Positions 27,726-35,725 of a DNA stretch of 45,259 nt are shown one piece after another. The position numbers and the translations under genes were made by a program. Origin of the DNA: a virus; the IMG/VR virus record IMGVR_UViG_3300005563_000011, positions 1-45,259 of that record. One strand, given 5' to 3'. The notes beneath the pieces were generated by a model, which saw only the letters and a list, made by a program, of their open reading frames with translations, did not search any database and had not been told where the DNA came from. How positions within the stretch are numbered: position 1 is the stretch's first letter; each line of letters starts with the position of its first letter.

Positions 27726-30716
27726 ATGGAACTGAAGAATTTCTTTGCCCAGGACGCGAGTGGCAACACCATCCCGAGCCCGACCGCGTACCTGTACCAG
27801 CCCGGCACCACCACCCTGGCGACGGGCCTGCAGAACGCGGCCGGCAGCGCCCTGGCAAACCCCTTCACCGGCACCAGCCAGGGCCTGCTGCAGTTCGCGG
27901 CGCCCGATGGCAACTATGACTTGCGCGTGACCGGCGCCGGCCGCGACTTCACCATGCGCGTCCAGTTTCTCGACTCCGTGTCCACCCTGCCGCTGGCAAT
28001 CGCCGCGCGAGACGCGGCCCAGGCCGCCGCGGCGGCGTGCGCCGGCTTCGCGCCGATCTACTACGTGGACCCGGCAACTGGCAGTGACAGCAACCCCGGC
28101 AGCGTGTCCGCGCCGCTCGCCACGCTGACCCATGCCATTTCGCTGGCGACGGCGGCCGGGGCTGAAATCCGCATCAAGGGCGGGTCCACCATCAAGGAAG
28201 ACCTGTTCGGCGTCACCGTGTCGCCGGGCGTGCGCATCGTCGGCCGCGGCGGCCGGGTGCTGTATATGGGCTGTGACAAGCTGACAGGCACGTGGACGGC
28301 CACCGGATCGGGCAGCTATTACCAGGACTGGACGTGCCTGTTCGGCGGCAATTCTTCGCTGGCCGGCGCCAACGGCGTGGTGGGCTTGCTCTACCGCCTG
28401 CCGAGCGATGGCAAGTGGCGCCAGCTGACCACGTACACCCGTTCGGAAGTGGCGAGCGATGCGGCCGGGATCAGCCTGGCCGACACCACGGCGGACGTGG
28501 AATATATCAAGGACCAGGGCGCCCACGGTTCCAGCTATGCGGCCGGCTTCTGGAAGGGCACCACGCTGCGGTCCTATGTCCACCTGCCGAACGGCGTGGA
28601 CCCGAACACCTGCCAATGGATGGTGCGCCAGCGCACGCCGATCCCGAATTTTGGCGACGGCTGCACCTTCGAAAACTTCCTGATTTTCGGTTCGGTGGAC
28701 CGCTCTGGCATCGTCGCGCCGAACGGCTGGGTGCGCGATGGGGAATACCTGTTCCCGAGCTTCCATGCCCTGGAAAGCCCCGGCGCCATTTTCGAGGACG
28801 TGGCGATTGACAGCGGGTGGAAGCGTTCGACCGGCTACGCGGCGCACCTGTTCGGGCAAAGCGCCAACTGGGCGAAGCAAAAGCAGGCGCGGTTCATCCG
28901 CTGCAGCTGGTCCAACTGGAACGGCGCGGTGGTGGGCTGCCACGGCACGGACAGCGCGGACGGCGGCGGCGGCGCTGGCGTGGTCACCGATGGCGCCGTG
29001 TTCGATGACTGCCGGCTGGAAAACTGCAACACGCTGCTGGACGGCGGCCTGGGCGTCGGCGCGGTGTTCAACCGCCTGGTAGCGAACCGGCTGGGCAGTC
29101 TGGGCACGCCGACTTACCACGCTGTGTTCAATGATCCGGCGATTACCTTTGACACGGTGATTGACGACAACGGCGTGGAACTGGTCCAGCCCGGTGGGCT
29201 TGGCACACCGGCCGCGGGCTACATGGTCCGCCTGAACGGCGGCAAGCTGGCATGGCCGAACGGCGGCAACATGATCCGCAGCAGCGATCAGTTCTACGGC
29301 CGGCTTGAATTGAACGGCGTCGTGGGCGTGGCGAACGGCAGCGCGCCGTTCTATCACACCAGCACCAGCGCAGTGGCGACGGGCACCGCGGCATCTGGCA
29401 ACGCCATCGTGCTGAACGGCTGCGCATTCGACTGCCCGCCGTTCTTTGGCGACGGGCCGGTGACCTATGGCATTCAGGGCATCAACCCCACGGCCAACCG
29501 CCCGGTGTTCATCAACGATTGCCACCTGACCGGCTTCCTGGGCCTGGAAGGCGCCGCCGGCGTGACGATCAACGCGAACACCGTCCTGGGCGGCAGGACG
29601 GGCCTGGCCATGACGGGCAACACCCGCGACCCGGTTTCTGTCGAGGAATACGCCACTTGGTGGGGCCTGGGCGACAAGTGCCTGAACGCTTCGGCCAACG
29701 TGGGCGCCACGCCCACGATCTTCACCACGCTGGGCATGTACGCCGCGCCGACCAACGGTAGCCTTGCCGGCCTGACCAACACCTGGCCATCCACCTTCAC
29801 CTGCAACGGCGGCGTCACCTTCAGCAGCCAGGCATGGTACGCCTACGGCGCGGGCGGCCAGGTGAAAAAGGGTTTCCTCTACAACGCCAATTCGGTGAAC
29901 ACCGTGACCGGCGGGGGAACGGTGAATTTCATCGGGCACTTTGTCGTGTCCAGCACGGTGATCGTGCTGCTGGGCGATGCCGGCCAACTGGTGAAGCTGG
30001 ACACGTCCACGGACACCTTCACGGTGATGACCAGCCCGATTGCGGCGCTGGGCACACCATGGCCGGTCACCGGCGGTTACGCTATCGACGCGAACACCTG
30101 GTTCGTCTGGGGCGCCAACGATGCCGGCACAGTCGGCGGCATGGCCTACACCACGAACGCCGGCACGGCCTGGACCATCTCCACTTCGGCAACGGCGACG
30201 AACATTCGCTGCGGCGGCTACGTCAACGGCGTGATTGTGCTGGCCGGCGACGGCGGGCGGTTCCTGACCGGAACGACTGTGGGCGGAACCTTCACCCAGC
30301 GCGATATGGTGGGCCGCCTGTCCTACTACTCGCTGGGGGCGGACACCACGAACAAGCAGCTGGTGCTGCTGGGCCGCAACATCGGCGCGAACCCCTCGTC
30401 CGCAGCCAACCTGCGCCAGTCGCGCCGGCACGCGCTGGTGTACGTGAACGCGGCGAACGTGGACCCGTCCACCTGGACCATTTCGGTTTCGGGCAAGGCG
30501 CCGCTGCCGGCACTGCGCCAGGTGCTGTGCAATCGGGACGTGTTCAATGACGGCGCCTCCACCAACCAGTGGTTCGCTCTGGGTGCCACGCCGATGTGGG
30601 CCGCAACGCAATGGTGGGGCGGCGATGAATGGTATCGCAGCCGGCGCATGCGCACCCAGATGAAGCTGCCGCGCATCCCGCAGCTGGCCGGCGATATGGC
30701 GTACCGGGCCGCGTAA
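27726..30716 (+). CDS. Large tail spike/fibre protein with beta-helix region
   Basis: This 996-aa protein has an N-terminal baseplate-binding part (FFAQDASGNTIPSPTAYLYQ) followed near residue 115 by YYVDPATGSDSNPGSVSAPL, the typical start of a pectate-lyase-like right-handed beta-helix. The middle (about 140-600) holds many short parallel strands (GCTFENFLIFGSVDRSG, DCRLENCNTLLDGGLG). The last 350 residues show recurring Thr/Gly/Trp strands that suggest a beta-propeller (NANTWFVWGANDAGTVGG). This fits a receptor-binding tailspike, perhaps with glycan-cleaving activity, which the sequence alone does not prove. It sits between I and two collar-type fibres. Confidence 0.82.
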   Translation: MELKNFFAQDASGNTIPSPTAYLYQPGTTTLATGLQNAAGSALANPFTGTSQGLLQFAAPDGNYDLRVTGAGRDFTMRVQFLDSVSTLPLAIAARDAAQAAAAACAGFAPIYYVDPATGSDSNPGSVSAPLATLTHAISLATAAGAEIRIKGGSTIKEDLFGVTVSPGVRIVGRGGRVLYMGCDKLTGTWTATGSGSYYQDWTCLFGGNSSLAGANGVVGLLYRLPSDGKWRQLTTYTRSEVASDAAGISLADTTADVEYIKDQGAHGSSYAAGFWKGTTLRSYVHLPNGVDPNTCQWMVRQRTPIPNFGDGCTFENFLIFGSVDRSGIVAPNGWVRDGEYLFPSFHALESPGAIFEDVAIDSGWKRSTGYAAHLFGQSANWAKQKQARFIRCSWSNWNGAVVGCHGTDSADGGGGAGVVTDGAVFDDCRLENCNTLLDGGLGVGAVFNRLVANRLGSLGTPTYHAVFNDPAITFDTVIDDNGVELVQPGGLGTPAAGYMVRLNGGKLAWPNGGNMIRSSDQFYGRLELNGVVGVANGSAPFYHTSTSAVATGTAASGNAIVLNGCAFDCPPFFGDGPVTYGIQGINPTANRPVFINDCHLTGFLGLEGAAGVTINANTVLGGRTGLAMTGNTRDPVSVEEYATWWGLGDKCLNASANVGATPTIFTTLGMYAAPTNGSLAGLTNTWPSTFTCNGGVTFSSQAWYAYGAGGQVKKGFLYNANSVNTVTGGGTVNFIGHFVVSSTVIVLLGDAGQLVKLDTSTDTFTVMTSPIAALGTPWPVTGGYAIDANTWFVWGANDAGTVGGMAYTTNAGTAWTISTSATATNIRCGGYVNGVIVLAGDGGRFLTGTTVGGTFTQRDMVGRLSYYSLGADTTNKQLVLLGRNIGANPSSAANLRQSRRHALVYVNAANVDPSTWTISVSGKAPLPALRQVLCNRDVFNDGASTNQWFALGATPMWAATQWWGGDEWYRSRRMRTQMKLPRIPQLAGDMAYRAA

Positions 30717-30745
30717 CTTCCAGATCACGAAAGCTAACCTGAACA

Positions 30746-32140
30746 ATGGCCATTTTTCGCACACTCCACACCACCCTGGGCCTGGCCGCGATGGCCCAGG
30801 CCGAGGCCACCGGCACGCCCGTGACCCTCACGGAAATGGCCGTGGGCGACGGCAACGGAAACCCCGTCACGCCGACCGAAAGCCAGACCACGCTGGTGCG
30901 CGAACTGTTCCGCGCCACCATCAATCGCGTGTTCCAGTCGCCCACCGAGCCAAACCGCTTCACGGCCGAACTGGTCATCCCGGCCAGCACGGGCGGGTTC
31001 GTCCTGCGCGAAGTCGGCGTGTTCGATGCGGACGGCAGCCTGTTCGCGGTTGGCAACCTGCCGGACACGTACAAGCCGGTGGACAGCGAAGGCGCCTTTG
31101 CGGACACGGTGGTGCGCCTGGAATTCATGGTGACGAATGCCGATGTCGTCACGCTGCAGATTGACCCGAACGTGGCCGTGGCGACCCAGCAGTGGATTTC
31201 CAACCACGTCACTGCGGCGTTCATGATCCCCGGCGGCACCACGCACCAGATTTTGCGCAAGGCATCGAACGCGGACGGGGACACCGAGTGGGCCGACCCG
31301 ACCGACGCCAACGTGGTGGTGGACACGGTGGAGGAACAGCAGACGCTGGCTGCGGCGCAGACGGTGGTAATCCTGACCACCTGCACGACTTACGGCCTGT
31401 CCGTCTATATCGAAGGCGTGCGCCTGCGCAGCGACCAGTGGACACCGGACGGCGTGGACGAAACCAAGTTCACCCTGGCCACCAGCTACCCGGCCGGATC
31501 GAAGCTGACCGCCGTGCAAAATGAGCCGGCCGGCAGCGCGCCCGCGCCCCTGGTGAAGTCGCTGAACCTGGCTGACGTGCCGAACAAGGCCACCGCCCGC
31601 ACGAACCTGGACGTTTACAGCAAGGCCGAGGCGGACCAGAAAGCCCCGGCCGGCGCCGTGGTCCACTTCGCGCGCAACACCGCGCCCACCGGATGGCTGA
31701 AGGCGAACGGCGCGGCTGTGTCGCGCACCGCCTACGCGGCCCTGTTCGCCGCCATCGGAACCACCTTTGGCGCCGGCGACGGGTTCAACACCTTTAACCT
31801 GCCCGATCTGCGCGGGGAGTTCCTGCGCGGGTGGGATGACGGCCGAGGCGTGGACACCGGGCGCACCTTCGGCGGCGCACAGGACTCGCAGAACAAGAGC
31901 CACGCGCACACCGGAACCACGGACGGGGTGGGCGACCACGACCACGGCGTAACAATCCCGGCCTTTGCCTACGGGGGCGGCGGCTCGCTGGGCCTGGACC
32001 GCAATTCCAACAACCAGGGGCCGCAGACATACACCACGTCGCCGGCCGGGGCGCACAGCCACACCTTCACGACCAACGCGGACGGCGGCAGCGAGGCGCG
32101 CCCGCGCAGCATCGCGCTGCTGGCGTGCATCAAGTTCTAA
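30746..32140 (+). CDS. Tail fibre protein (P2 H-type with collar domain)
   Basis: The 464-aa protein begins with the phage tail-collar fibre domain (FRTLHTTLGLAAMAQAEATG, then TLTEMAVGDGNGNPV), which binds gpI. A middle linker leads to a tail collar domain at about 305-375 (APTGWLKANGAAVSRTAYAA, FNLPDLRGEFLRGWDDGRG). The His- and Gly-rich tip contains QNKSHAHTGTT and HDHGV, a likely metal-binding receptor-tip. A small assembly protein and a second collar fibre follow. Confidence 0.9.
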   Translation: MAIFRTLHTTLGLAAMAQAEATGTPVTLTEMAVGDGNGNPVTPTESQTTLVRELFRATINRVFQSPTEPNRFTAELVIPASTGGFVLREVGVFDADGSLFAVGNLPDTYKPVDSEGAFADTVVRLEFMVTNADVVTLQIDPNVAVATQQWISNHVTAAFMIPGGTTHQILRKASNADGDTEWADPTDANVVVDTVEEQQTLAAAQTVVILTTCTTYGLSVYIEGVRLRSDQWTPDGVDETKFTLATSYPAGSKLTAVQNEPAGSAPAPLVKSLNLADVPNKATARTNLDVYSKAEADQKAPAGAVVHFARNTAPTGWLKANGAAVSRTAYAALFAAIGTTFGAGDGFNTFNLPDLRGEFLRGWDDGRGVDTGRTFGGAQDSQNKSHAHTGTTDGVGDHDHGVTIPAFAYGGGGSLGLDRNSNNQGPQTYTTSPAGAHSHTFTTNADGGSEARPRSIALLACIKF

Positions 32141-32148
32141 GGGGGCAG

Positions 32149-32439
32149 ATGACCATGAAGCCAGCCTATCAGTTCAACTTCGCGGGCCTGTTCGTCGGCG
32201 TCACCCAAGCGGACGAAAGCCCGCTGGAACCTGGCGTGTTCCTGTTGCCGGCGCGCTGCACCTTCACGCCGCCGCCGGCCGAAATCCCGCCCGACAAGTG
32301 GCCGCGCTGGAACGGCGCCGAATGGCAGATGGTGAACCGGCCATCTGCGGACAAACCCGAAAGCCCGCTTGCAAAACTGCAGGCGTTCCTTACCGCAAAT
32401 CCTGACGTTGCGGCACTCGTTACAACTGGGGGTGTATGA
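32149..32439 (+). CDS. Tail fibre assembly/accessory protein, 96 aa
   Basis: The ATG at 32149 follows GGGGGCAG. The protein (KPAYQFNFAGLFVGVTQADE, then ESPLEPGVFLLPARCTF and DKWPRWNGAEWQMVNRP) resembles the N-terminal domain of fibre assembly proteins of the P2 gpG/tfa group, including the WNG-W motif. The C-terminus is short. It probably helps fold or attach one of the two fibres that flank it; the next gene starts inside its stop. Confidence 0.72.
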   Translation: MTMKPAYQFNFAGLFVGVTQADESPLEPGVFLLPARCTFTPPPAEIPPDKWPRWNGAEWQMVNRPSADKPESPLAKLQAFLTANPDVAALVTTGGV

Positions 32440-33155
32440 GCCGAGTTCTTGACCTTTGGGCCGGCATGACCGGCACCATTATGCCGTTCGCGGGCGCCAC
32501 GGCGCCGACTGGCTGGCTGCTGTGCAATGGCGCCGCGATCAGCCGCAGCACCTATCCGAACCTGTTCAAGCTGCTGGTGACCGATCCCGGTTACACGGCT
32601 CAGACGTTCACGGTGACGATTGCCACGCCGGCCGTGGTCACGAAGACCGGGCACGGCTTCACCGGCGGCGAGCGCGTGCGCCTGACCACCACGGGCGCGC
32701 TGCCCACCGGCCTGGCGCTGCTGACCGACTATTTCGTGGAGTATATCGACGCGAACACGTTCTATCTGAACGACGCGAGCGGCACCCGGATCAACACCAG
32801 CGGCACGCAATCGGGCACGCACAGCTTCACGCGCAGTCTGTACGGCCTGGGCGACGGCAGCACCACGTTCAACGTCCCCGATCTGCGCGGCGAGTTCATC
32901 CGCAGCGTGGACGCCGGGCGCGGCGTGGATGCCAACCGCGTGCTGGGTTCGTCGCAAAAGGCCACCAAGATGTTCGGCCACGTGGGCGAAATCGGCCCCG
33001 GCCAGCTGGAAATCGGCGGCGAAAACATGGACTCTTACGAGGCATATTCCTACGCCGGCCGCGTGGTGACTTCCACCGGCAGCACGCTGACGCACTACAA
33101 GACCGGCGTTCGTCCGCGCAGCGTGGCGCTGAACCACATCATCAAGGCGTCCTGA
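32436..33155 (+). CDS. Second collar-domain tail fibre
   Basis: The ATG at 32436 overlaps the previous stop. The 239-aa protein has a tail collar domain interrupted by an inserted beta domain. It starts APTGWLLCNGAAISRSTYPN, carries about 75 residues of extra strands (TVTIATPAVVTKTGHGFTGG and TDYFVEYIDANTFYLNDASG), then returns to FNVPDLRGEFIRSVDAGRGV. It lacks the long N-terminal baseplate-binding part of the other fibre and could be an alternative or accessory receptor tip. Relationship to the 30746 fibre is clear from the shared collar. Confidence 0.85.
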   Translation: MSRVLDLWAGMTGTIMPFAGATAPTGWLLCNGAAISRSTYPNLFKLLVTDPGYTAQTFTVTIATPAVVTKTGHGFTGGERVRLTTTGALPTGLALLTDYFVEYIDANTFYLNDASGTRINTSGTQSGTHSFTRSLYGLGDGSTTFNVPDLRGEFIRSVDAGRGVDANRVLGSSQKATKMFGHVGEIGPGQLEIGGENMDSYEAYSYAGRVVTSTGSTLTHYKTGVRPRSVALNHIIKAS

Positions 33156-33162
33156 TCGCGTC

Positions 33163-33180
33163 CAAATCCCACAAGAGGAA
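33163..33180 (+). repeat. 18-bp boundary repeat, copy 6
   Basis: The exact 18-mer lies 7 bp after the fibre stop and directly abuts a perfect hairpin (33181-33204). The sheath gene starts 64 bp later. Confidence 0.97.
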
Positions 33181-33204
33181 ACCTTGCCCCACCGTGGGCA
33201 AGGT
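33181..33204 (+). terminator. Stem-loop abutting repeat copy 6
   Basis: ACCTTGCCC (33181-33189) pairs with GGGCAAGGT (33196-33204) around a 6-base loop. No U-tract follows. It may attenuate fibre transcription or define a processed end before the highly expressed sheath and tube genes. Confidence 0.55.
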
Positions 33205-33244
33205 GCCCTCACAGTGAATTCATCCGTCTAGGAACAAAGCAACA

Positions 33245-34759
33245 ATGCCCGAAACCTTCCTGCATGGCGTCGAGGTTCTGGAAATCGACACCGGGCCGCG
33301 CCCGATCCAGACGGTTCGTTCGTCCGTTATCGGCCTGATCGGCACCGCGCCCGACGCGCAGCCCGAAGTCAAGGCGACCCTCGCCACCGGCGTGGTGGGC
33401 TCGAACAACGCCCAGACCTGGACCAGCAAGCTGACCGGCGTTGCCGGCAACAACATCGCCCTGCGCCTGGTGGACCCGAAGGCCAACAACGCCGCGCTGG
33501 CCGTGACCGTTTCGGGCACCGTCATCACCGCGAGCCTGGCTACCGGCAACACCGGCACCATCACCACCACCGCCACCCAGCTGGCGACCGCGATTGCCGC
33601 GAACGCCGCCGCGAACGCGCTGGTGGGCGTGGCGAACACCGGCGCCAGCACCGGCGCGGGCGCGGTGGCCGCGCTGGCCACCGCGTACCTGTCGGGCGGC
33701 GTGGACGAAGCGTTCCCGCTGAACACGCCGGTGCTTATCGCCGGCAGCCGAGTGCAGGCCGCCAAGCTGGGCGCCGCCGGCACCCTGGCCGACGCCGTGG
33801 GCAGCATTTTTGACCAGGCCGGCGCGGTCATCGTTGTGGTGCGCGTGGACGAAGGCGCGGACGACGCCGAAACCATGGCCAACGTCATCGGCGGCGTGAA
33901 CAGCGGCACCGGCAATTACGAGGGCGTGCATGCCTTCCTTGGCGCCGAAAGCCGCGTGGGCGTCGTCCCGCGCGTCCTGATCGCGCCGGGCTTCACGCAC
34001 CAGCGCGACACCACCGCCAACGCCGTGGTGGCCGAACTGGTGGGCATCGCTGACCGCCTGCGCGGTGTGATCATCGCGGACGGCCCGAACACCACGGACG
34101 CCGCCGCGATCCAGTACGCCAACGACTTCGGCAGCGCCCGCGTGTTCCTGGTGGACCCCTGGGTGCTGAAGATGGACGCCACCGGCCAGGTTGTCCAGGC
34201 GCCGCCCAGCCCGTGCGTGGCCGGCCTGATCGCCCGTTCGGATAACGACCGCGGGTTCTGGTGGTCCCCGTCAAACCAGGCGATCAACGGCATCGTCGGC
34301 ACCGTCCGGCCGGTGGACTTCACCCTGGGCGATGCGAACGCGCGCGCCAACCTGCTGAACGAAGCGGGCGTGGCGACGATCATCCACCAGGATGGCTATC
34401 GCCTCTGGGGCAACCGCTCGCTGTCGAGCGATCCCAAGTGGGCGTTCCTGTCGGTTCGCCGCACGGCCGACATCATCCAGGACAGCCTGCTGCGCGCCCA
34501 CCTGTGGGCCGTGGATCGCAACATCACGAAGACCTACGTGGAGGACGTGACCGAGGGCGTGCGCGACTACCTGCGCCACCTGACGAAGATCGAGGCCATC
34601 CTAGGCGGTGACTGCTGGGCCAGCCCGGACCTGAACACGCCGGACCAGATCGCGCAGGGCAAAGTCTATTTCGATTTCGATTTCTCGCCGCCCTATCCGG
34701 CCGAACACATCACGTTCCGCAGCCAGCTGAACAACGACTATATCGCGGAGATTTTCTAA
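33245..34759 (+). CDS. FI: Tail sheath protein (P2 FI-like)
   Basis: The 504-aa protein begins MPETFLHGVEVLEIDTGPRP and IQTVRSSVIGLIGTAPDAQP, the family signature of contractile tail sheaths. An extra domain of Ala/Thr/Gly-rich beta strands (about 45-160) is inserted after the first strand, longer than in P2 FI. The C-terminal domain with GFWWSPSNQAINGIVGTVR and RANLLNEAGVATIIHQDGYR, then LWGNRSLSSDPKW, is highly typical. It forms the contractile sheath around the tube encoded next. Confidence 0.96.
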   Translation: MPETFLHGVEVLEIDTGPRPIQTVRSSVIGLIGTAPDAQPEVKATLATGVVGSNNAQTWTSKLTGVAGNNIALRLVDPKANNAALAVTVSGTVITASLATGNTGTITTTATQLATAIAANAAANALVGVANTGASTGAGAVAALATAYLSGGVDEAFPLNTPVLIAGSRVQAAKLGAAGTLADAVGSIFDQAGAVIVVVRVDEGADDAETMANVIGGVNSGTGNYEGVHAFLGAESRVGVVPRVLIAPGFTHQRDTTANAVVAELVGIADRLRGVIIADGPNTTDAAAIQYANDFGSARVFLVDPWVLKMDATGQVVQAPPSPCVAGLIARSDNDRGFWWSPSNQAINGIVGTVRPVDFTLGDANARANLLNEAGVATIIHQDGYRLWGNRSLSSDPKWAFLSVRRTADIIQDSLLRAHLWAVDRNITKTYVEDVTEGVRDYLRHLTKIEAILGGDCWASPDLNTPDQIAQGKVYFDFDFSPPYPAEHITFRSQLNNDYIAEIF

Positions 34760-34760
34760 G

Positions 34761-35267
34761 ATGGCCGCTCGCGACGTATTGAAGAACCTGAACCTGTTCG
34801 TGGACGGCAAGGGCTATGCCGGCCAGCTGCAGGAATTCACGCCGCCCAAGCTGACGCTGAAGACCGAGGATTTCCGCGGCGGCGGCATGGACCTGCCCGT
34901 GGAACTGACCATGGGCATGGAGAAGCTGGAAGCGGATTTCACGCTGATCAGCTACGACCGCGACGTGCTTTCGCTGTTCGGCGTGGCCGAGGGTGCCACC
35001 GTCCCGCTGGTGGTCCGCGAGGCGCTGGAAAGTTTCGACGGCCCCACCACCGCCGTCACGCACACCATGCGCGGCAAGATCAAGGAACTGGACCCCGGCA
35101 CGCACAAGCCGGGCGAGGTTGCCCCGCTGAAGGGCACCGTGGCCCTGACCTATTACAAGCAGACGCATGGCGGGATCGTGGTCCACGAAATCGACCCGGA
35201 AAACATGGTCCGCATCGTCAACGGCGTGGACGCGCTCGCCGCGCAGCGCAAGGCGCTGGGCATCTGA
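34761..35267 (+). CDS. FII: Tail tube protein (P2 FII-like)
   Basis: The 168-aa protein is a P2 FII major tube protein: VLKNLNLFVDGKGYAGQLQE, then PPKLTLKTEDFRGGGMDLPV and ELTMGMEKLEADFTLISYD. It polymerises into the inner tube on the baseplate. It starts 1 bp after the sheath stop and is followed by a strong stem-loop, which may keep tube and sheath messages more abundant than the downstream genes. Confidence 0.96.
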   Translation: MAARDVLKNLNLFVDGKGYAGQLQEFTPPKLTLKTEDFRGGGMDLPVELTMGMEKLEADFTLISYDRDVLSLFGVAEGATVPLVVREALESFDGPTTAVTHTMRGKIKELDPGTHKPGEVAPLKGTVALTYYKQTHGGIVVHEIDPENMVRIVNGVDALAAQRKALGI

Positions 35268-35274
35268 TCCCCCA

Positions 35275-35301
35275 GGGCCGGCGCCAGTTGAGCGCCGGCC
35301 C
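35275..35301 (+). terminator. GC-rich stem-loop between tube and tail assembly genes
   Basis: GGGCCGGCGC (35275-35284) pairs perfectly with GCGCCGGCCC (35292-35301) around a 7-base loop. No U-tract follows. As after the capsid gene, it probably attenuates transcription or stabilises the upstream mRNA. Confidence 0.65.
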
Positions 35302-35324
35302 GAACACCCGACAAGAGGCAGGCA

Positions 35325-35606
35325 ATGGCAGACGATAAACCCGATTACGTGACCGAGGGCGAGGGCTTCGCGGACGTGGCGCTGACCCGTCCGTTCGACC
35401 TTGCCGGCGCGCCGGTTTCCGTGATCCGCATGCGCGAACCGACCGTGGCTGACCAGCTGGCCGCCGATGCGGTCAAGGGCAGCGAGGCCGCGAAGGAAAT
35501 CGCGTTTTTCGCGAACCTGGCGGAAGTCGCGCCCGATGACCTGAAGCGCCTGCCGCTGAAGGACTACCGGCGCCTGCAGGTTGCCTTCGCGGGTTTTATC
35601 GTCTGA
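35325..35606 (+). CDS. E: Tail assembly chaperone E
   Basis: This 93-aa protein is a P2 gpE-type tail assembly protein: an acidic N-terminus, VALTRPFDLAGAPVSVIRMR and EPTVADQLAADAVKGSEAAK. The ribosome site GAGG lies 6 bases before the ATG. The last codons hold a GGGTTTT heptamer (35591-35597) in the frame needed for a -1 shift, so a fraction of ribosomes should make the longer E-E' product listed next. Confidence 0.92.
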   Translation: MADDKPDYVTEGEGFADVALTRPFDLAGAPVSVIRMREPTVADQLAADAVKGSEAAKEIAFFANLAEVAPDDLKRLPLKDYRRLQVAFAGFIV

Positions 35607-35725
35607 CCAGCGAGGACGTGCGGAGCCACGTTCTTGCGCTGGCTTCGCACACTGGCTGGTCACATGCCGAAATCATGGCGATGCCGACCAGTCGGCTGAT
35701 CTGGTGGAATGAAGGGCTGGCCTAG
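35325..35725 (+). CDS. E': Tail assembly chaperone E-E' made by -1 frameshift
   Basis: At G GGT TTT (35591-35597) the frame fits the canonical X XXY YYZ slippery pattern. A -1 shift avoids the TGA at 35604-35606 and reads on as YRLTSEDVRSHVLALASHTG and a WSHAEIMAMPTSR segment to a TAG at 35723-35725. That segment matches the gpE' type (GW.. followed by IWWNEGLA). E and E-E' together bind the tape measure during tail assembly, as in P2. The tape measure gene starts at the next base. Confidence 0.88.

Noticed and set aside
27393-30764. 1123-codon minus-strand frame opposite the tailspike gene
   Set aside because: It is an antisense shadow with biased composition and no recognisable fold, over a well-supported gene.
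27726-33155. Diversity-generating retroelement or invertible fibre switch
   Set aside because: No reverse transcriptase, template/variable repeats, invertase or inverted crossover sites were seen near the fibre genes.
35302-35318. Eighth, degenerate copy of the boundary repeat (ACAAGAGG)
   Set aside because: Only eight bases match and they include the ribosome site of gene E, which explains them.
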